Below the pieces are notes generated by a model. The model was given only the letters and a program-made list of their open reading frames with translations, ran no database searches and was not told the origin of the DNA. 64,000 bases of DNA. Source: Calothrix sp. FI2-JRJ7 (GTDB taxonomy: Bacteria; Cyanobacteriota; Cyanobacteriia; Cyanobacteriales; Nostocaceae). The DNA lies in assembly GCA_019359675.1 (NCBI GenBank), contig JAHHGX010000070.1, positions 142,178 to 206,177 on the forward strand. Reading direction: 5' to 3'. Shown here one piece after another: positions 27,318 to 37,199 of this stretch; position 1 is the first letter of the stretch; each line of letters opens with the position of its first letter. The position numbers were made by a program, and so were the translations under genes.

Positions 27318-27932
27318 TTAAATAAAACTATCTATCCAATAAGGATAAGCATATGAATCATTTCTTTGTAGTTCAATACCTTGATAATCAGTAAATAAAT
27401 AATTAGCTGTCGCGTGTAAACTATCAAGTAAATTCGTTTCTTCTCCACTAGCTTCAAGTGCTATGCTCCACCAAGTTTTGTTATATATTTCCAATAATGT
27501 AAGTTCGACGTTGCAACTGTTTTTAACATTATCTAAATTTATATTATTATCTAATTTTTCTGGAACGGCGCCAGGTAAAATTTGATATGACTGTAAATAG
27601 CGACTTTTTTTCACACTTACCCATGTAGGGTTATTTTGTACTTGAATTGACAGAAATGCTTCTTTTGTAGAGTCGTTACACATCCATTTGCGCCATTTCT
27701 CAACTTTACCTGTAACTGTGTCGGTAAATTGCACTCTTCCTAATTCTGATATTCGCCATTTTATTTCTAGGCGCCCTTCTCGCAACTTAATACCAACAAA
27801 ATCATTCCCAGGTGCGTATAAATAAATATCAGTACGCTGTTGGGGTTGTTGTGATGGGTCAAACCAGGTTTTAAAGCTAGTAGGGATGGCGCCAGGAATA
27901 AACCAGCGTACTTCACACGTTGTATATGACAT
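27318..27932 (-). CDS. Conserved hypothetical protein (unknown)
   Basis: About 204 residues with no signal peptide or membrane helix. Repeated strand-like segments with charged ends (CEVRWFIPGAIP, RTDIYLYAPGNDFVGIKLRE, LEIKWRISELGRVQF) suggest a mostly beta protein, somewhat like CYTH-type triphosphate tunnel proteins, but I cannot show the EXEXK motif. I do not recognise the family with certainty. The ATG at 27932 is preferred over a GTG at 27941. The gene stands alone between two divergent or convergent neighbours. Confidence 0.6.
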   Translation of the reverse strand: MSYTTCEVRWFIPGAIPTSFKTWFDPSQQPQQRTDIYLYAPGNDFVGIKLREGRLEIKWRISELGRVQFTDTVTGKVEKWRKWMCNDSTKEAFLSIQVQNNPTWVSVKKSRYLQSYQILPGAVPEKLDNNINLDNVKNSCNVELTLLEIYNKTWWSIALEASGEETNLLDSLHATANYLFTDYQGIELQRNDSYAYPYWIDSFI

Positions 27933-28027
27933 AATGGTCACGCTTGATGAGAAAATGTAAACGAAATATTACAAAAATATATTCTTGAAATATATTATTG
28001 CTTGGCGCCCTAAAGGATTGAAAACAA

Positions 28028-28573
28028 ATGTGGAAACGTATCGGATTGATATTACTGTTGGTTTTTAGCTTGAGTTTGAGCTATTCGGATATTGCTGCTG
28101 CGGCTGGGCTAAAGACTTTTGCAGATACTGATAATGGCTATGAGTTCTCGTATCCTAATGGCTGGGTGCAAGTTAAAGTCGCGAATGGTCCGGTTGTAGT
28201 GTTCCATGATATTATCGAGCCTTCTGAGAATATCTCTGTTGTAATTAGTCCTGTTCCTGAAGGTAAGACACTAACGCAACTAGGAACACCAGGAGAAGTT
28301 GGATATAAACTTGGTAAAAGCGCTTTGGCACCTGAAGGGTCTGGTCGTGAAGCTGAATTAATTAACGATGCTCAAAGAGAAGTTGACGGCAAGGTTTATT
28401 ATAAGTTGGAATATTTAATTAAACTCCCTAATAATAAAAAACGTCATAACCTTGCCAATGTGACTGTTAGTCGTGGTAAGTTGTTTACTTTCAACGCCTC
28501 AGTTACAGAAAGACGTTGGCCAAGAGTCAAGCGTTTCATTCAAGATTCGATAGATTCGTTCAAAGTATATTAA
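28028..28573 (+). CDS. PsbP-family protein (CyanoP-like)
   Basis: 181 residues. An N-terminal hydrophobic signal ([16 protein letters not shown]) ends near AAAA/GLKTF. The body has the PsbP landmarks [39 protein letters not shown] and the terminal SIDSFKVY. CyanoP proteins associate with photosystem II on the lumenal side. Unlike lipid-anchored CyanoP, no cysteine lipobox is visible, so this copy is probably a soluble lumenal protein. The stop overlaps the start of maf by one base, which indicates coupled translation. Confidence 0.88.
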   Translation: MWKRIGLILLLVFSLSLSYSDIAAAAGLKTFADTDNGYEFSYPNGWVQVKVANGPVVVFHDIIEPSENISVVISPVPEGKTLTQLGTPGEVGYKLGKSALAPEGSGREAELINDAQREVDGKVYYKLEYLIKLPNNKKRHNLANVTVSRGKLFTFNASVTERRWPRVKRFIQDSIDSFKVY

Positions 28574-29184
28574 TGATGGGTGTTCCACAATTTGTTCCAC
28601 AATTTGTACTTGCTTCTGCTTCCCCTGCACGTCGTCGCTTGTTACAAACTATTGGTATTGAACCAGTAGTTTCTGTAAGTCATTTTGATGAATCACAAGT
28701 GCAGTCGCGCGACCCTGTATTATTGGTGCAGATACTTGCCCAGCGTAAAGCTGAAAGAGTTGCACCAAAATTTGAATCTGCCGTTGTTATGGGTTGTGAT
28801 TCGGTATTGGCTGTCAACGGTGAAATTCATGGTAAACCAGCTAGTCCCGAAGAAGCTATTTCTCGTTGGCATGAAATGCGCGGTCAAGTTGGTGACTTGC
28901 TAACTGGTCACGTTTTGATAGATACTTCACAAAGTCGAATGATTGTCAAGTGTCAAATTACAAAAGTTTACTTTGCGAATGCGAGTGATTCGGAGATAAG
29001 AACTTACGTTGCAACAGGTGAACCTTTAAACTGTGCAGGCGCCTTTGCTTTAGAAGGTAAAGGAAGTGTGTTTGTCGAGAAAATTGAAGGTTGTCACAGT
29101 AATGTGATTGGGTTAAGTTTACCTTTGCTACGACACATGTTAGCTGATTTGGGTTATTCAGTCAGCGATTTTTGGAAACAGTAA
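28573..29184 (+). CDS. maf: Maf family nucleotide pyrophosphatase
   Basis: About 203 residues. [17 protein letters not shown] near the N-terminus, [32 protein letters not shown] and [14 protein letters not shown] are the conserved Maf blocks; the acidic residues around GCDSV and EGC bind metal. Maf proteins hydrolyse non-canonical or house-cleaning nucleoside triphosphates. The start ATG at 28573 overlaps the TAA of the psbP-like gene (TAATG). It is followed by heptamer repeats. Confidence 0.93.
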   Translation: MMGVPQFVPQFVLASASPARRRLLQTIGIEPVVSVSHFDESQVQSRDPVLLVQILAQRKAERVAPKFESAVVMGCDSVLAVNGEIHGKPASPEEAISRWHEMRGQVGDLLTGHVLIDTSQSRMIVKCQITKVYFANASDSEIRTYVATGEPLNCAGAFALEGKGSVFVEKIEGCHSNVIGLSLPLLRHMLADLGYSVSDFWKQ

Positions 29185-29310
29185 ATGGGGTTATAAGTGT
29201 CATGCTGAACGTAGTGAAGCATCTCTTTATATTTAAGATTATTGAGATTCTAGCCTGCGGCAAATGCTCCGCATTACACTGCGCTCAGAATGACAATTTA
29301 TACTTTCTCT

Positions 29311-29337
29311 AACTCCTAACTCCTAACTCCTAACTAT
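29311..29337. repeat. Tandem heptamers TAACTCC
   Basis: Three to four consecutive TAACTCC units between maf and a convergent minus-strand gene. These are the reverse complement of the GTTAGGA units at 18667 and 37167, i.e. the same STRR family. Confidence 0.65.
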
Positions 29338-29636
29338 TTACTGTAGTAAAATGCGACTTCTTTTTCTTTCAGTTCTGCAAAGCCGGCGCCATTAAGCATT
29401 TGGTTAAGTTCTTCTTGGGGAATATGTTTGGCACCTATGCGGACTATCCGCGAACGCATGGTATTAGATACACCACTACGTTGACGGTTTGCTTCAAGTC
29501 CCATGACTTTGTTATACAGTTCTAGTTTGGCTTCTGGGATGGGAGTTCCATCAAAATCAATTCCACGTGCGATTGCTTCATCAATGGCATCAGCACCTTT
29601 GGTATCCTGGTTTGCTTGGCTGGTTTCGGCAGACAT
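29334..29636 (-). CDS. Small conserved cyanobacterial protein (unknown)
   Basis: 100 residues, hydrophilic, no signal. DEAIARGIDFDGTPIPEAK and NRQRSGVSNTMRSRIVRIG are strongly conserved-looking and the C-terminus is helical with a final AFYYSK. I recall similar sequences in many cyanobacteria but no function. It ends next to the maf gene (convergent), with tandem heptamers between them. Confidence 0.75.
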   Translation of the reverse strand: MSAETSQANQDTKGADAIDEAIARGIDFDGTPIPEAKLELYNKVMGLEANRQRSGVSNTMRSRIVRIGAKHIPQEELNQMLNGAGFAELKEKEVAFYYSK

Positions 29637-29808
29637 GACTTTTTATATTTCTGGCATTGCATTGTAAATTTTACCAACTTGCGGCGCCTCCTTAACGATT
29701 CGCTTCAAAATGCAGTCTAGTACATGATTTTGATGAAGATACTTGCCAGTAAGGGGTTTTATGGTTTAACCTAAGCACCAGTCATGTGTTGCGATAGGTG
29801 GTAATGCT

Positions 29809-30180
29809 ATGTCGGACCTGGATGTTCCAGATATAAGAAATCGTTCGCTGGAGCAAGCTCTGACCAATAAAATTATTGATAGCTATTTCGATAGTTGCGA
29901 AAGTTGGTTGCGTGCGATTTTACGGATGTGTTTTTTTTCACTAACACATCTCGATGATTTGCCTGTGTTTGTTGTGGAATGTCCCAATCAAGCGGTTGCT
30001 AAACGGCTGAGTCGCAAGACTTTTCCGTTTCGCGGTATTTTGTACTACTTGACTGATGATTTCAGTGCTGGTAGTCGTTCGCTTTTTTGTTATCGCGGCA
30101 AAGATGGGCACTGGTATTGTTACGATACCAGCACGAGCGAATGGACGAGTTTGGCTGAGTTGGAGTTTACTTCTTTTTAG
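29809..30180 (+). CDS. Conserved hypothetical protein (unknown)
   Basis: 123 residues, soluble, rich in aromatic residues. SLEQALTNKIIDSYFDSCESW at the start and FPFRGILYYLTDDFSAGSR in the middle read like real protein, and the codon use matches the neighbours. I do not recognise the family. The 3' end overlaps the 3' end of the convergent minus-strand gene by 14 bases. Confidence 0.6.
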   Translation: MSDLDVPDIRNRSLEQALTNKIIDSYFDSCESWLRAILRMCFFSLTHLDDLPVFVVECPNQAVAKRLSRKTFPFRGILYYLTDDFSAGSRSLFCYRGKDGHWYCYDTSTSEWTSLAELEFTSF

Positions 30181-30415
30181 TCACCAAACCACCTGCAAAG
30201 GCGCCTAAAATTGTGCCCGTCCATAAACCAGTAGTGCTTCCTGACCATATGGCGCCAGGAGCTACTGATGCTGTGCATAATTCTCTTACCCCCCAAACTT
30301 GGTTTTGACACTTTTGGCTCTTGAGATTCATCGAGATTTGCCAACCTGTGAAGCCTGCAAAAAATCCCGATGTTAAAGCTAAAAAAGTGCAAATTAATAC
30401 ACGGTTTTTACTCAT
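30167..30415 (-). CDS. Small two-helix membrane protein (unknown)
   Basis: 82 residues. Helices are visible at about 5-25 (VLICTFLALTSGFFAGFTGW) and 55-76 (GSTTGLWTGTILGAFAGGL), with a short cytoplasmic-like tail VTKKK and two cysteines between the helices. No known family recognised. It overlaps the preceding convergent gene by 14 bases. Confidence 0.6.
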   Translation of the reverse strand: MSKNRVLICTFLALTSGFFAGFTGWQISMNLKSQKCQNQVWGVRELCTASVAPGAIWSGSTTGLWTGTILGAFAGGLVTKKK

Positions 30416-30476
30416 ATTACAAATTTAAAATCTTTCTTATGCAATTCTTGTGCAATATTTCTTGTGCAATTCTTGT

Positions 30477-30552
30477 GGAACGGGCGTCCCCGCCCGTCTT
30501 ATAATTTGAAACATTCTATAATTTGAAACGGGCTTTCTATGCCCGTTCCACA
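30477..30552. repeat. Inverted repeat GTGGAACGGGC
   Basis: GTGGAACGGGC and GCCCGTTCCAC lie at the two ends, with an inner GGCGTCCCCGCCC and a repeated TATAATTTGAAAC. Placed between two genes, immediately downstream of ppc, so it could also serve as its terminator. Confidence 0.65.
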
Positions 30553-30564
30553 GGGCAAGAGAGT

Positions 30565-33500
30565 TTAGCCTGTATTTCTCATTCCTGCTGCAATACCATT
30601 GATGGTAAGCAAGGCGCCTCGTAACAGTTCACCTTTACTGTAACGGGAATGGATAACACCCGATGTTGTAATGTTTTTGGCTTGACGTAAACGCTTAAGT
30701 AAGGATACTTGAATGAATCCTAGCGGTACAATTGTTCCGTTACGCAACTGAACGGAGCGTTGTAAAACTGGGTCGCCATCAAGGAGGTTTTTGTGTCCAG
30801 TTATTTGCAGTACAATGTTGCGGGTGAGATAGAATTCTTTGGCTATTTGCTCGAACACAACAGCGAATCTGGCACAGTCGTCTGGATGTGATAATTCTTG
30901 GACGTAATGTTGTGCCATTAGCAGGTCTACTTTTGCTAATGTCATTTCGGCTTTAGAAACAACCATTTTGAAGAATGGCCATTTCATGTAGAAGTATCGC
31001 AGCAGTTTCATGTGTTCTTTTGGTTCTTCGTCCAAAAATTCCTGGAGTGCTGTTCCAACTCCATACCATGATGGCAATAAGAAGCGGGTTTGTGTCCAGC
31101 TAAATACCCACGGAATAGCACGCAAAGAAGTTAAGTCTTTTGTCCCAGATGGGCGCCTTGCTGGACGCGAACTAATTTGTAATTGGCTAATTTCTTCGAT
31201 GGGTGTGCATGAATGAAAGAAGTCGATAAAGTCGGGTTGTTCGTATATCAATGCACGGTAATGACTACGCGAACGAGTCGCTAATTCCTCCATTATCTCG
31301 TTCCAAGGTTCGATATCATCAAACCCTGTTTTTAGTAAGCTTGCTTGAATTACAGCAGTGGTTATTGTTTCTAAGTTATATAGTGCTAAATCAAGCAACG
31401 AGTACTTCGATGCTAGCACTTCACCTTGCTCTGTAATTTTGATGCGTCCGTTTATACTGTGCCCTGGTTGCGCCAAAATAGCTTCGTATGCTGGTCCACC
31501 ACCACGACCTACTGAACCGCCCCGACCGTGAAATATGCGTAAGTTTACACCATATTTCTCAGCAATTTCCTGTAAGCTTTTTTGGGCTTTGTGAATTTCC
31601 CAGTTACTACTCAAGAAGCCAGAATCTTTATTACTGTCTGAATATCCCAACATGACTTCTTGAAGGTTGGGTGTTAAAGGAGGTGGAGGTGAAGGAGAAG
31701 AAGGTAATGGGGGTGTTGGAGGAGAGAATAAAGATGGCGCCTCTTTTTCTTTATGCTCCATTACGGCATACCCACCTGCAAGCATTGCACGGTATAAAGG
31801 CAACTCAAATAATTGCTGCATTACAGCGCGCGACCGCAGTAAATCTTCGACGGTTTCAAATAATGGAACTACTTGTACTGTTCCTACTGCCGTTCCTGGG
31901 TCATAAAGTCCTGCTTCTTTGGCAAACAGTAATACTTCTAACACGTCGCTGACTTCGCGACACATGCTAATAATATAGGTTTGACAAATGTTATAGCCGA
32001 ACTCTTGTTGTAATGACCTAACAATACGCATCGTCTCGATAACGTCGTTAGTTTTTTCAGAGAATGGTAACTCCGCAGAAGTTAATGGGCGCCGAGTTTT
32101 GAGTTCACTTGTTAACCATTCGACACGTTCAGCCTCAGAAAGCTCGTTATAGGGTTTTGAATGAATACCCATGTATTCGAGAATTTCGTTGAGCGCATCA
32201 CTGTGACGCGATGATTCTTGGCGAATATCTATTTTTGTTAAATTAAAGCCGAAAATTTCAACTTGACAAATCAGATTTTCGAGAAGTTGCGAAGTTAAAC
32301 CAGTTTCCTTGAGGTTGCTTTGAATTAATCGCAGTTCCGCTAAGAAATCTTCTCCCGACCCATAGGCAGGAGTAGAGATTTCTTTAATACTCTCGCCTTT
32401 TTGCAGCGCGGAGTTACGTGAGAGTGTATTTTCTAATCGCTTGAGAATATACGATAACTTCAGACGATATGGCTCTTGACGATACCGCAGTGCTAGTTCA
32501 TCGTAAACTTTGCTCATTTGCGATTGTTCGAGTTCTAACGATTCGAGTAAATCTGGTAGTACATCACTCCACTGCATCGAAACGCTTAATAATTCACGCA
32601 GTTCTTTTACTGAGTCAATATATTTTTGCAGAACTATATTGCGCTGGTAGCAAGCTGTTTCCCAAGTAATAGCAGGTGTTACAGATGGGTTTCCATCTCT
32701 GTCACCACCAACCCACGAACCAAATTTACAAAAGTTTTTGCTTGGTGGTTCTAACCAAGGATACGTCTCGTTTAGAGTTTGTTTAAAGCGACGGTATAGC
32801 TGGGGAATACCATCGAATAATACTTCTTGGAAGTAGTGCAGCGCATAATCAACTTCATCTAACACCGATGGTTTAAACTGATGTAGTTCATCAGTACGCC
32901 ACCATAAACGTATTTCTTCGATAAGCTGTAATCGTAACTCAAGAGCTTCCCAACGTTGAGGAAGTGCGGCGCCTCCTAAACGCTTTTCTAAAGCATCGAG
33001 TTCTTGCAGCAACTTTACAACTCGACGTTGTTTAACACGAATTGTATGGCGAACAATTTCTGTAGGGTGCGCTGTGAACACTAACTGTACATCAAGTTGT
33101 GTTATTAATCGTTGAATCAACTGTGGCGGCACGTTGAGCTTAAATAAATCAGGGAAGAGTGCAGCAAATGTACCCCTCTGTTTATTTGACGCTGAGTTAC
33201 GCCAGCTTTTCGTGAGTAAATCCGCACCAAGTCCACTATTAACAGGAAGTCCCTCGACGTTATCTTGATGAACCATAGTAGGCAAGGTATCCTCAACTTC
33301 GGCAGTTGGCTCCACCTCATACCTCGTCATCTGCTGCCTTTGCTCATAGTCCTGCTCAATGATGTTAATCAATTGAAAGTACAGCGCAAATGCCCGTGCC
33401 GCGCGGATTGCTTCGTTAATACTAAGTTGTTCAATCAACTTAAAAACTTCGGTTGCTTGGTCTTGAGTTGCTTGTCCTTCTGGCGAACATAAATCGCGTA

Positions 33501-33654
33501 ACTGCCGCAGTAAGTCCACCATCTCCTGACCACACTCTTGACGCAGCACGGTTTCCCATAACTCCTCCATTACCTGGAGACGATGGCGCAAAAATAAATC
33601 AGATGCAGGGTAGTTATTAGCAGCTTCGGTGGAAGAGTATAAAAGGGAACTCAT
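30565..33654 (-). CDS. ppc: Phosphoenolpyruvate carboxylase
   Basis: 1029 residues; catalyses bicarbonate addition to PEP to form oxaloacetate, the anaplerotic entry to the TCA pathway. Landmarks: [15 protein letters not shown] (catalytic His), [52 protein letters not shown] and the terminal [13 protein letters not shown] Pro/Ser-rich insertion ([16 protein letters not shown] and following, about 30 residues) sits directly before the [10 protein letters not shown] motif; a variable loop is usual there in cyanobacteria, but this proline-rich filling is odd and its DNA is low-complexity. Length fits the family. Confidence 0.97.
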   Translation of the reverse strand: MSSLLYSSTEAANNYPASDLFLRHRLQVMEELWETVLRQECGQEMVDLLRQLRDLCSPEGQATQDQATEVFKLIEQLSINEAIRAARAFALYFQLINIIEQDYEQRQQMTRYEVEPTAEVEDTLPTMVHQDNVEGLPVNSGLGADLLTKSWRNSASNKQRGTFAALFPDLFKLNVPPQLIQRLITQLDVQLVFTAHPTEIVRHTIRVKQRRVVKLLQELDALEKRLGGAALPQRWEALELRLQLIEEIRLWWRTDELHQFKPSVLDEVDYALHYFQEVLFDGIPQLYRRFKQTLNETYPWLEPPSKNFCKFGSWVGGDRDGNPSVTPAITWETACYQRNIVLQKYIDSVKELRELLSVSMQWSDVLPDLLESLELEQSQMSKVYDELALRYRQEPYRLKLSYILKRLENTLSRNSALQKGESIKEISTPAYGSGEDFLAELRLIQSNLKETGLTSQLLENLICQVEIFGFNLTKIDIRQESSRHSDALNEILEYMGIHSKPYNELSEAERVEWLTSELKTRRPLTSAELPFSEKTNDVIETMRIVRSLQQEFGYNICQTYIISMCREVSDVLEVLLFAKEAGLYDPGTAVGTVQVVPLFETVEDLLRSRAVMQQLFELPLYRAMLAGGYAVMEHKEKEAPSLFSPPTPPLPSSPSPPPPLTPNLQEVMLGYSDSNKDSGFLSSNWEIHKAQKSLQEIAEKYGVNLRIFHGRGGSVGRGGGPAYEAILAQPGHSINGRIKITEQGEVLASKYSLLDLALYNLETITTAVIQASLLKTGFDDIEPWNEIMEELATRSRSHYRALIYEQPDFIDFFHSCTPIEEISQLQISSRPARRPSGTKDLTSLRAIPWVFSWTQTRFLLPSWYGVGTALQEFLDEEPKEHMKLLRYFYMKWPFFKMVVSKAEMTLAKVDLLMAQHYVQELSHPDDCARFAVVFEQIAKEFYLTRNIVLQITGHKNLLDGDPVLQRSVQLRNGTIVPLGFIQVSLLKRLRQAKNITTSGVIHSRYSKGELLRGALLTINGIAAGMRNTG

Positions 33655-33781
33655 ATCCTGTTGTAGTAGAGCTATCGGACTTTTTAATTATTGGGCATTG
33701 AGAGAAATATGGGTAGGGAAGGTACCGCAAACTTTTATAGTCAAAATGTAGTATTTGTTACAGAAAAAAGTTTGATTAGCT

Positions 33782-34012
33782 TTACCTTGATTCGGTTGAT
33801 TTATTCGTTGAATTGGGGAACTCTAGGATAGGTAGACGCTCACCTCGAAGTAACTCTTCGCTAGCTTGTCCCAATGCAGTTAAAGCGTCAGTTGCACTTT
33901 TTTGTGCTAAAACCAGCGTGAACACCGAAACTGTACCAATTTGGAGGAGGATAGATTGAGGAATCAATGACAATGGTTTCGACCCGTGATTATCGGAATT
34001 ATTAGTACGCAT
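33782..34012 (-). CDS. Small hypothetical protein
   Basis: 76 residues with one weakly hydrophobic segment (about 15-36, LIPQSILLQIGTVSVFTLVL) and the tail QASEELLRGERLPILEFP, which resembles a small conserved cyanobacterial protein family I recall without a function. It is divergent from the DUF1574 gene and 127 bases upstream of ppc in the same direction as it. Confidence 0.55.
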   Translation of the reverse strand: MRTNNSDNHGSKPLSLIPQSILLQIGTVSVFTLVLAQKSATDALTALGQASEELLRGERLPILEFPNSTNKSTESR

Positions 34013-34175
34013 TATGTTTTTTGAGTTGTTGTAGGATAAGTGGGAAAAAAATGTTAAAAAAATTTCATGATGTAATGATTCTATCGTTCTAGTTTACAAA
34101 CAATCTGTTGTTGTTAATAGCCCCCAACCAATCGCCCCCCAAAATACCACTATCTACTACCCCTAAGCCATTTCC

Positions 34176-37091
34176 ATGAAAACAGTACTACCAGACCGTC
34201 AAAAAACAATAGTGCAGTGGGTGAGTCAAGCAACTGGTATAAACACTCTAGGGGTGAAAATCCGGTTGCAGGGAAATGACCTACATATTTTATGTGAAGC
34301 TGTTGAGTGTCCGCAGCGTTGGCAAACTTTATCCGATTTACTTAAAGCTTTACAGCAAACAGACTTAGAAGCGTTAAAAAATAGCGATGGTAGCGAACAG
34401 CCATCTATATATCAAGTATTTGTCTACGGTAGAAAAAAAGCCGTCAAGCGACCCGAATGGTGCCACCGAGTCCATCTTAATCAACTTGACCGTCATCTCG
34501 AACAAGTCAACGTAGCCCTGCTTCGAGATACAAAACGTACCCAACATACTGGCGCCATAATTGTCTCTAACGAGAGTTTAGCCAAAAAAGGCGACCCTGA
34601 AGCAATTGCTAGGTATTTAAGCGAAACTCTGAGTTCTTTGGGTATTGGTGTTCGGGTTAAAGTCAAAAAGCAAGGTAATCAAAACGAGAATAATAATCGT
34701 TTATGGATACTTTGTAAATCGAGCTACAGTCCAGACCCCTCAATAATTGCCGAACCTGTTGCCCAAAAACTACGTCACCTCGAACTCGCAGGTTATCTAG
34801 ATGCTGTTATTGTTTGCCACGTCCAAGGAGAACCAAAACCCGACTGGATGTTGCGAATTGATTTAACCCCAACCGACGTTATGCTCAAAGACTGGGCACG
34901 TTGGGGAGATGTGCAAGCAATCGCTTCTTATTTGAATCAAAAATTAGCTGACAAAATCAAAGTTACTACTTCACTCAACGAATCAACGCTGCATGTATTT
35001 TGTGCGAACGTTCGGTCAGATTCTAATACGGCGCCAAGACGTGGGTTATGCATAAAAGAAGTAGATGCTTGCTTAAATGATATTGCACCCCAAGGAATAA
35101 CAGCGGCGACTATATACGGGCAAGTTAGCACAGATGCGGAACCAGCTTGGATAGATTGGTTAACGCTTCCCGCTTCATATCACCCTGCTTTATCAATACC
35201 AACAATTGAACTTGCTTCAAATGGAGATGAACCAGCACTTGTATTTTTACTAGAGCGTTTATTAAATCCTGACTTAGATTGGCGCCTCAAAACTGGTGGT
35301 ATGCGGGTATTGTTATTGCGAAAGGGAGATTTAATGCACGTGATGTGCGATGCTCCAATATCTCCAGACCGTAAACAAGTAACAACTCAAGTAGTTAAGT
35401 TACTGCGACAACTCAAAATGCCAGGGATATTAGGAGTGCGCGTTTATGGGCGCCGTGCAGGCAATAAAGAAGCATCATGGCATTATGGTGTAGACTTTGC
35501 AGCAAGACAACGATATGTTCCCGAACCGGCGCCAGAATTTGCAGCAACATCAAGTTATGTTCGCGAACTATTACCACCAACCGATGAACCAGTACTGCGT
35601 CAAGACTTAACATCAGAGGAAGTTCAAACTTTTGTTAAGCAAGCAGTGCAAAATTGGGGTATAAGCGCAAGAAAACTTTTACTTGCCACACAGCTATTCA
35701 AAGACAAAGAGGATGCGAATAGCGCACCAAACTTCCGCACGAACTCGGGTGCTTCGGTATTAGTCTGGGGAACAGTCGGGTTATTGTTAACATTACAAAC
35801 CGATTGGGTATTAAATAAATTTTCACAGCAACCCGTACCAACACTAACTACTAGTCAAGCTCCGCAAACCCCCAATAAAAATGATGTTAATACGTCCTTC
35901 ACAGCAGACACCGCACCAAAAGATGCTGAAGCCTTCAATGCATCGGCATTTACGCAAACAACAGGTAGCGAAATTAGCCGTAGTCCATCAGGAACCGCAA
36001 CGGCAATATTATTAGCAGCGCGCACTCAGTCGCCAACTTTTAATGCGCGTCAACTCGATGAGCAACTGGCATTATATCGACAAAGATTACAAAAAAACAG
36101 TGGTAAGCCCCCAGATATATTAATTATTGGTTCTTCGCGCGCTCTACGAGGTGTTGACCCAGTAGCCTTATCTAGAGCTTTAGCAACTCAAGGCTACCGC
36201 AATTTAGATGTCTTTAACTTTGGTATAAACGGCGCCACTGCCCAAGTCGTTAACTTTATATTGCGTAAAGTATTAGAACCATCTGAACTACCTAAATTAA
36301 TTATCTGGGCAGACGGCGCCCGTGCCTTCAACAGTGGACGCGAGGACACTACATTTCGGTCAATAGCAGCATCCCCAGGTTATAAACAAGCCATTGAAAA
36401 ATCAATAGCTCGTGGAGATACAGATACAGCACAAGAAACTAAATCTAAAACCGAATCAAACGACCAGCAAAAAAACAGCTATCAAGCAGCTAACGATTGG
36501 TTAAACGAGCAATTAGGTTCATTATCAGGAGCTTACCAAAACCGTGACCAACTCAAAGCACTACTAGGCGCCAAATTAGATGTATTAACAGGTATAGATA
36601 AAAAGAAAGCCTCATCAAATCAAACAAATGATAAAGAGGCAGAAGAAGCAGTACAATCAGTTGATTTTGATGGCTTTTTACCACTATCAATACGTTTTGA
36701 CCCTAGTATTTATTACCAAAAACATTCAAAAGTGAGCGGTAGTTACGACAACGACTATAAAGGATTTTTACTTGGAGGAGACCAAGACTTAGCGTTGCAA
36801 GAGATATTAAAGTTCACCCAATCGCAAAAAATATCCTTAGTATTTGCCAACATGCCATTAACAAGTGAATACTTAGACCCTGTTCGCACACAGTTCGAGC
36901 AACTATTCCAGCAGTACATGATACAACAAGCTTCCGAACGTTCGCACTTTGTGTTCCGCGACTTAGGATTACTTTTCCCACAAAAAAATGAATTTTTCTC
37001 AGACCCTAGTCATCTTAACCGTTACGGCGCCTACGAAGTGTCAAACAAGCTTGCCAAAGACCCAATGATTCCCTGGATAAATAAAAAGTAA
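34176..37091 (+). CDS. DUF1574 (SGNH-hydrolase-like) protein with N-terminal repeats
   Basis: 971 residues. Residues about 1-480 consist of about four imperfect copies of a 95-120-residue module, each with a hydrophobic strand ending LHILC/LWILC/LHVFC/MHVMC and a GV.VYGR-like strand followed by PEW/PDW/PAW/ASW. One transmembrane helix (about 526-545) links to a C-terminal DUF1574 domain (about 610-971) with SGNH landmarks: ILIIGSSRALRGVDP (nucleophile Ser about 650), FGINGATAQ and DPSHLNRYGA (catalytic Asp/His about 942). It is followed by an MBOAT gene, as in alginate-type O-acetylation pairs, so it probably completes acetyl transfer to a surface polymer. The repeat domain function is unknown. 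Confidence 0.85.
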   Translation: MKTVLPDRQKTIVQWVSQATGINTLGVKIRLQGNDLHILCEAVECPQRWQTLSDLLKALQQTDLEALKNSDGSEQPSIYQVFVYGRKKAVKRPEWCHRVHLNQLDRHLEQVNVALLRDTKRTQHTGAIIVSNESLAKKGDPEAIARYLSETLSSLGIGVRVKVKKQGNQNENNNRLWILCKSSYSPDPSIIAEPVAQKLRHLELAGYLDAVIVCHVQGEPKPDWMLRIDLTPTDVMLKDWARWGDVQAIASYLNQKLADKIKVTTSLNESTLHVFCANVRSDSNTAPRRGLCIKEVDACLNDIAPQGITAATIYGQVSTDAEPAWIDWLTLPASYHPALSIPTIELASNGDEPALVFLLERLLNPDLDWRLKTGGMRVLLLRKGDLMHVMCDAPISPDRKQVTTQVVKLLRQLKMPGILGVRVYGRRAGNKEASWHYGVDFAARQRYVPEPAPEFAATSSYVRELLPPTDEPVLRQDLTSEEVQTFVKQAVQNWGISARKLLLATQLFKDKEDANSAPNFRTNSGASVLVWGTVGLLLTLQTDWVLNKFSQQPVPTLTTSQAPQTPNKNDVNTSFTADTAPKDAEAFNASAFTQTTGSEISRSPSGTATAILLAARTQSPTFNARQLDEQLALYRQRLQKNSGKPPDILIIGSSRALRGVDPVALSRALATQGYRNLDVFNFGINGATAQVVNFILRKVLEPSELPKLIIWADGARAFNSGREDTTFRSIAASPGYKQAIEKSIARGDTDTAQETKSKTESNDQQKNSYQAANDWLNEQLGSLSGAYQNRDQLKALLGAKLDVLTGIDKKKASSNQTNDKEAEEAVQSVDFDGFLPLSIRFDPSIYYQKHSKVSGSYDNDYKGFLLGGDQDLALQEILKFTQSQKISLVFANMPLTSEYLDPVRTQFEQLFQQYMIQQASERSHFVFRDLGLLFPQKNEFFSDPSHLNRYGAYEVSNKLAKDPMIPWINKK

Positions 37092-37101
37092 AGTTAGGAG
37101 G

Positions 37102-37166
37102 TAGGGTGCGTGACGCTATAAAAATTATGAAATAAAACTAATGATCTAGTAGCGTCACGCACCTTA
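37102..37166. repeat. 65-bp hairpin repeat, GGTGCGTGACGC type
   Basis: Arms TAGGGTGCGTGACGCTA and TAGCGTCACGCACCTTA, same type and length as 25671-25735, here between the DUF1574 gene and its MBOAT partner. Tandem AGTTAGG heptamers follow (to about 37184). Confidence 0.82.
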
Positions 37167-37199
37167 CGAGTTAGGAGTTAGGAGTGTAAAAATTTAAAA

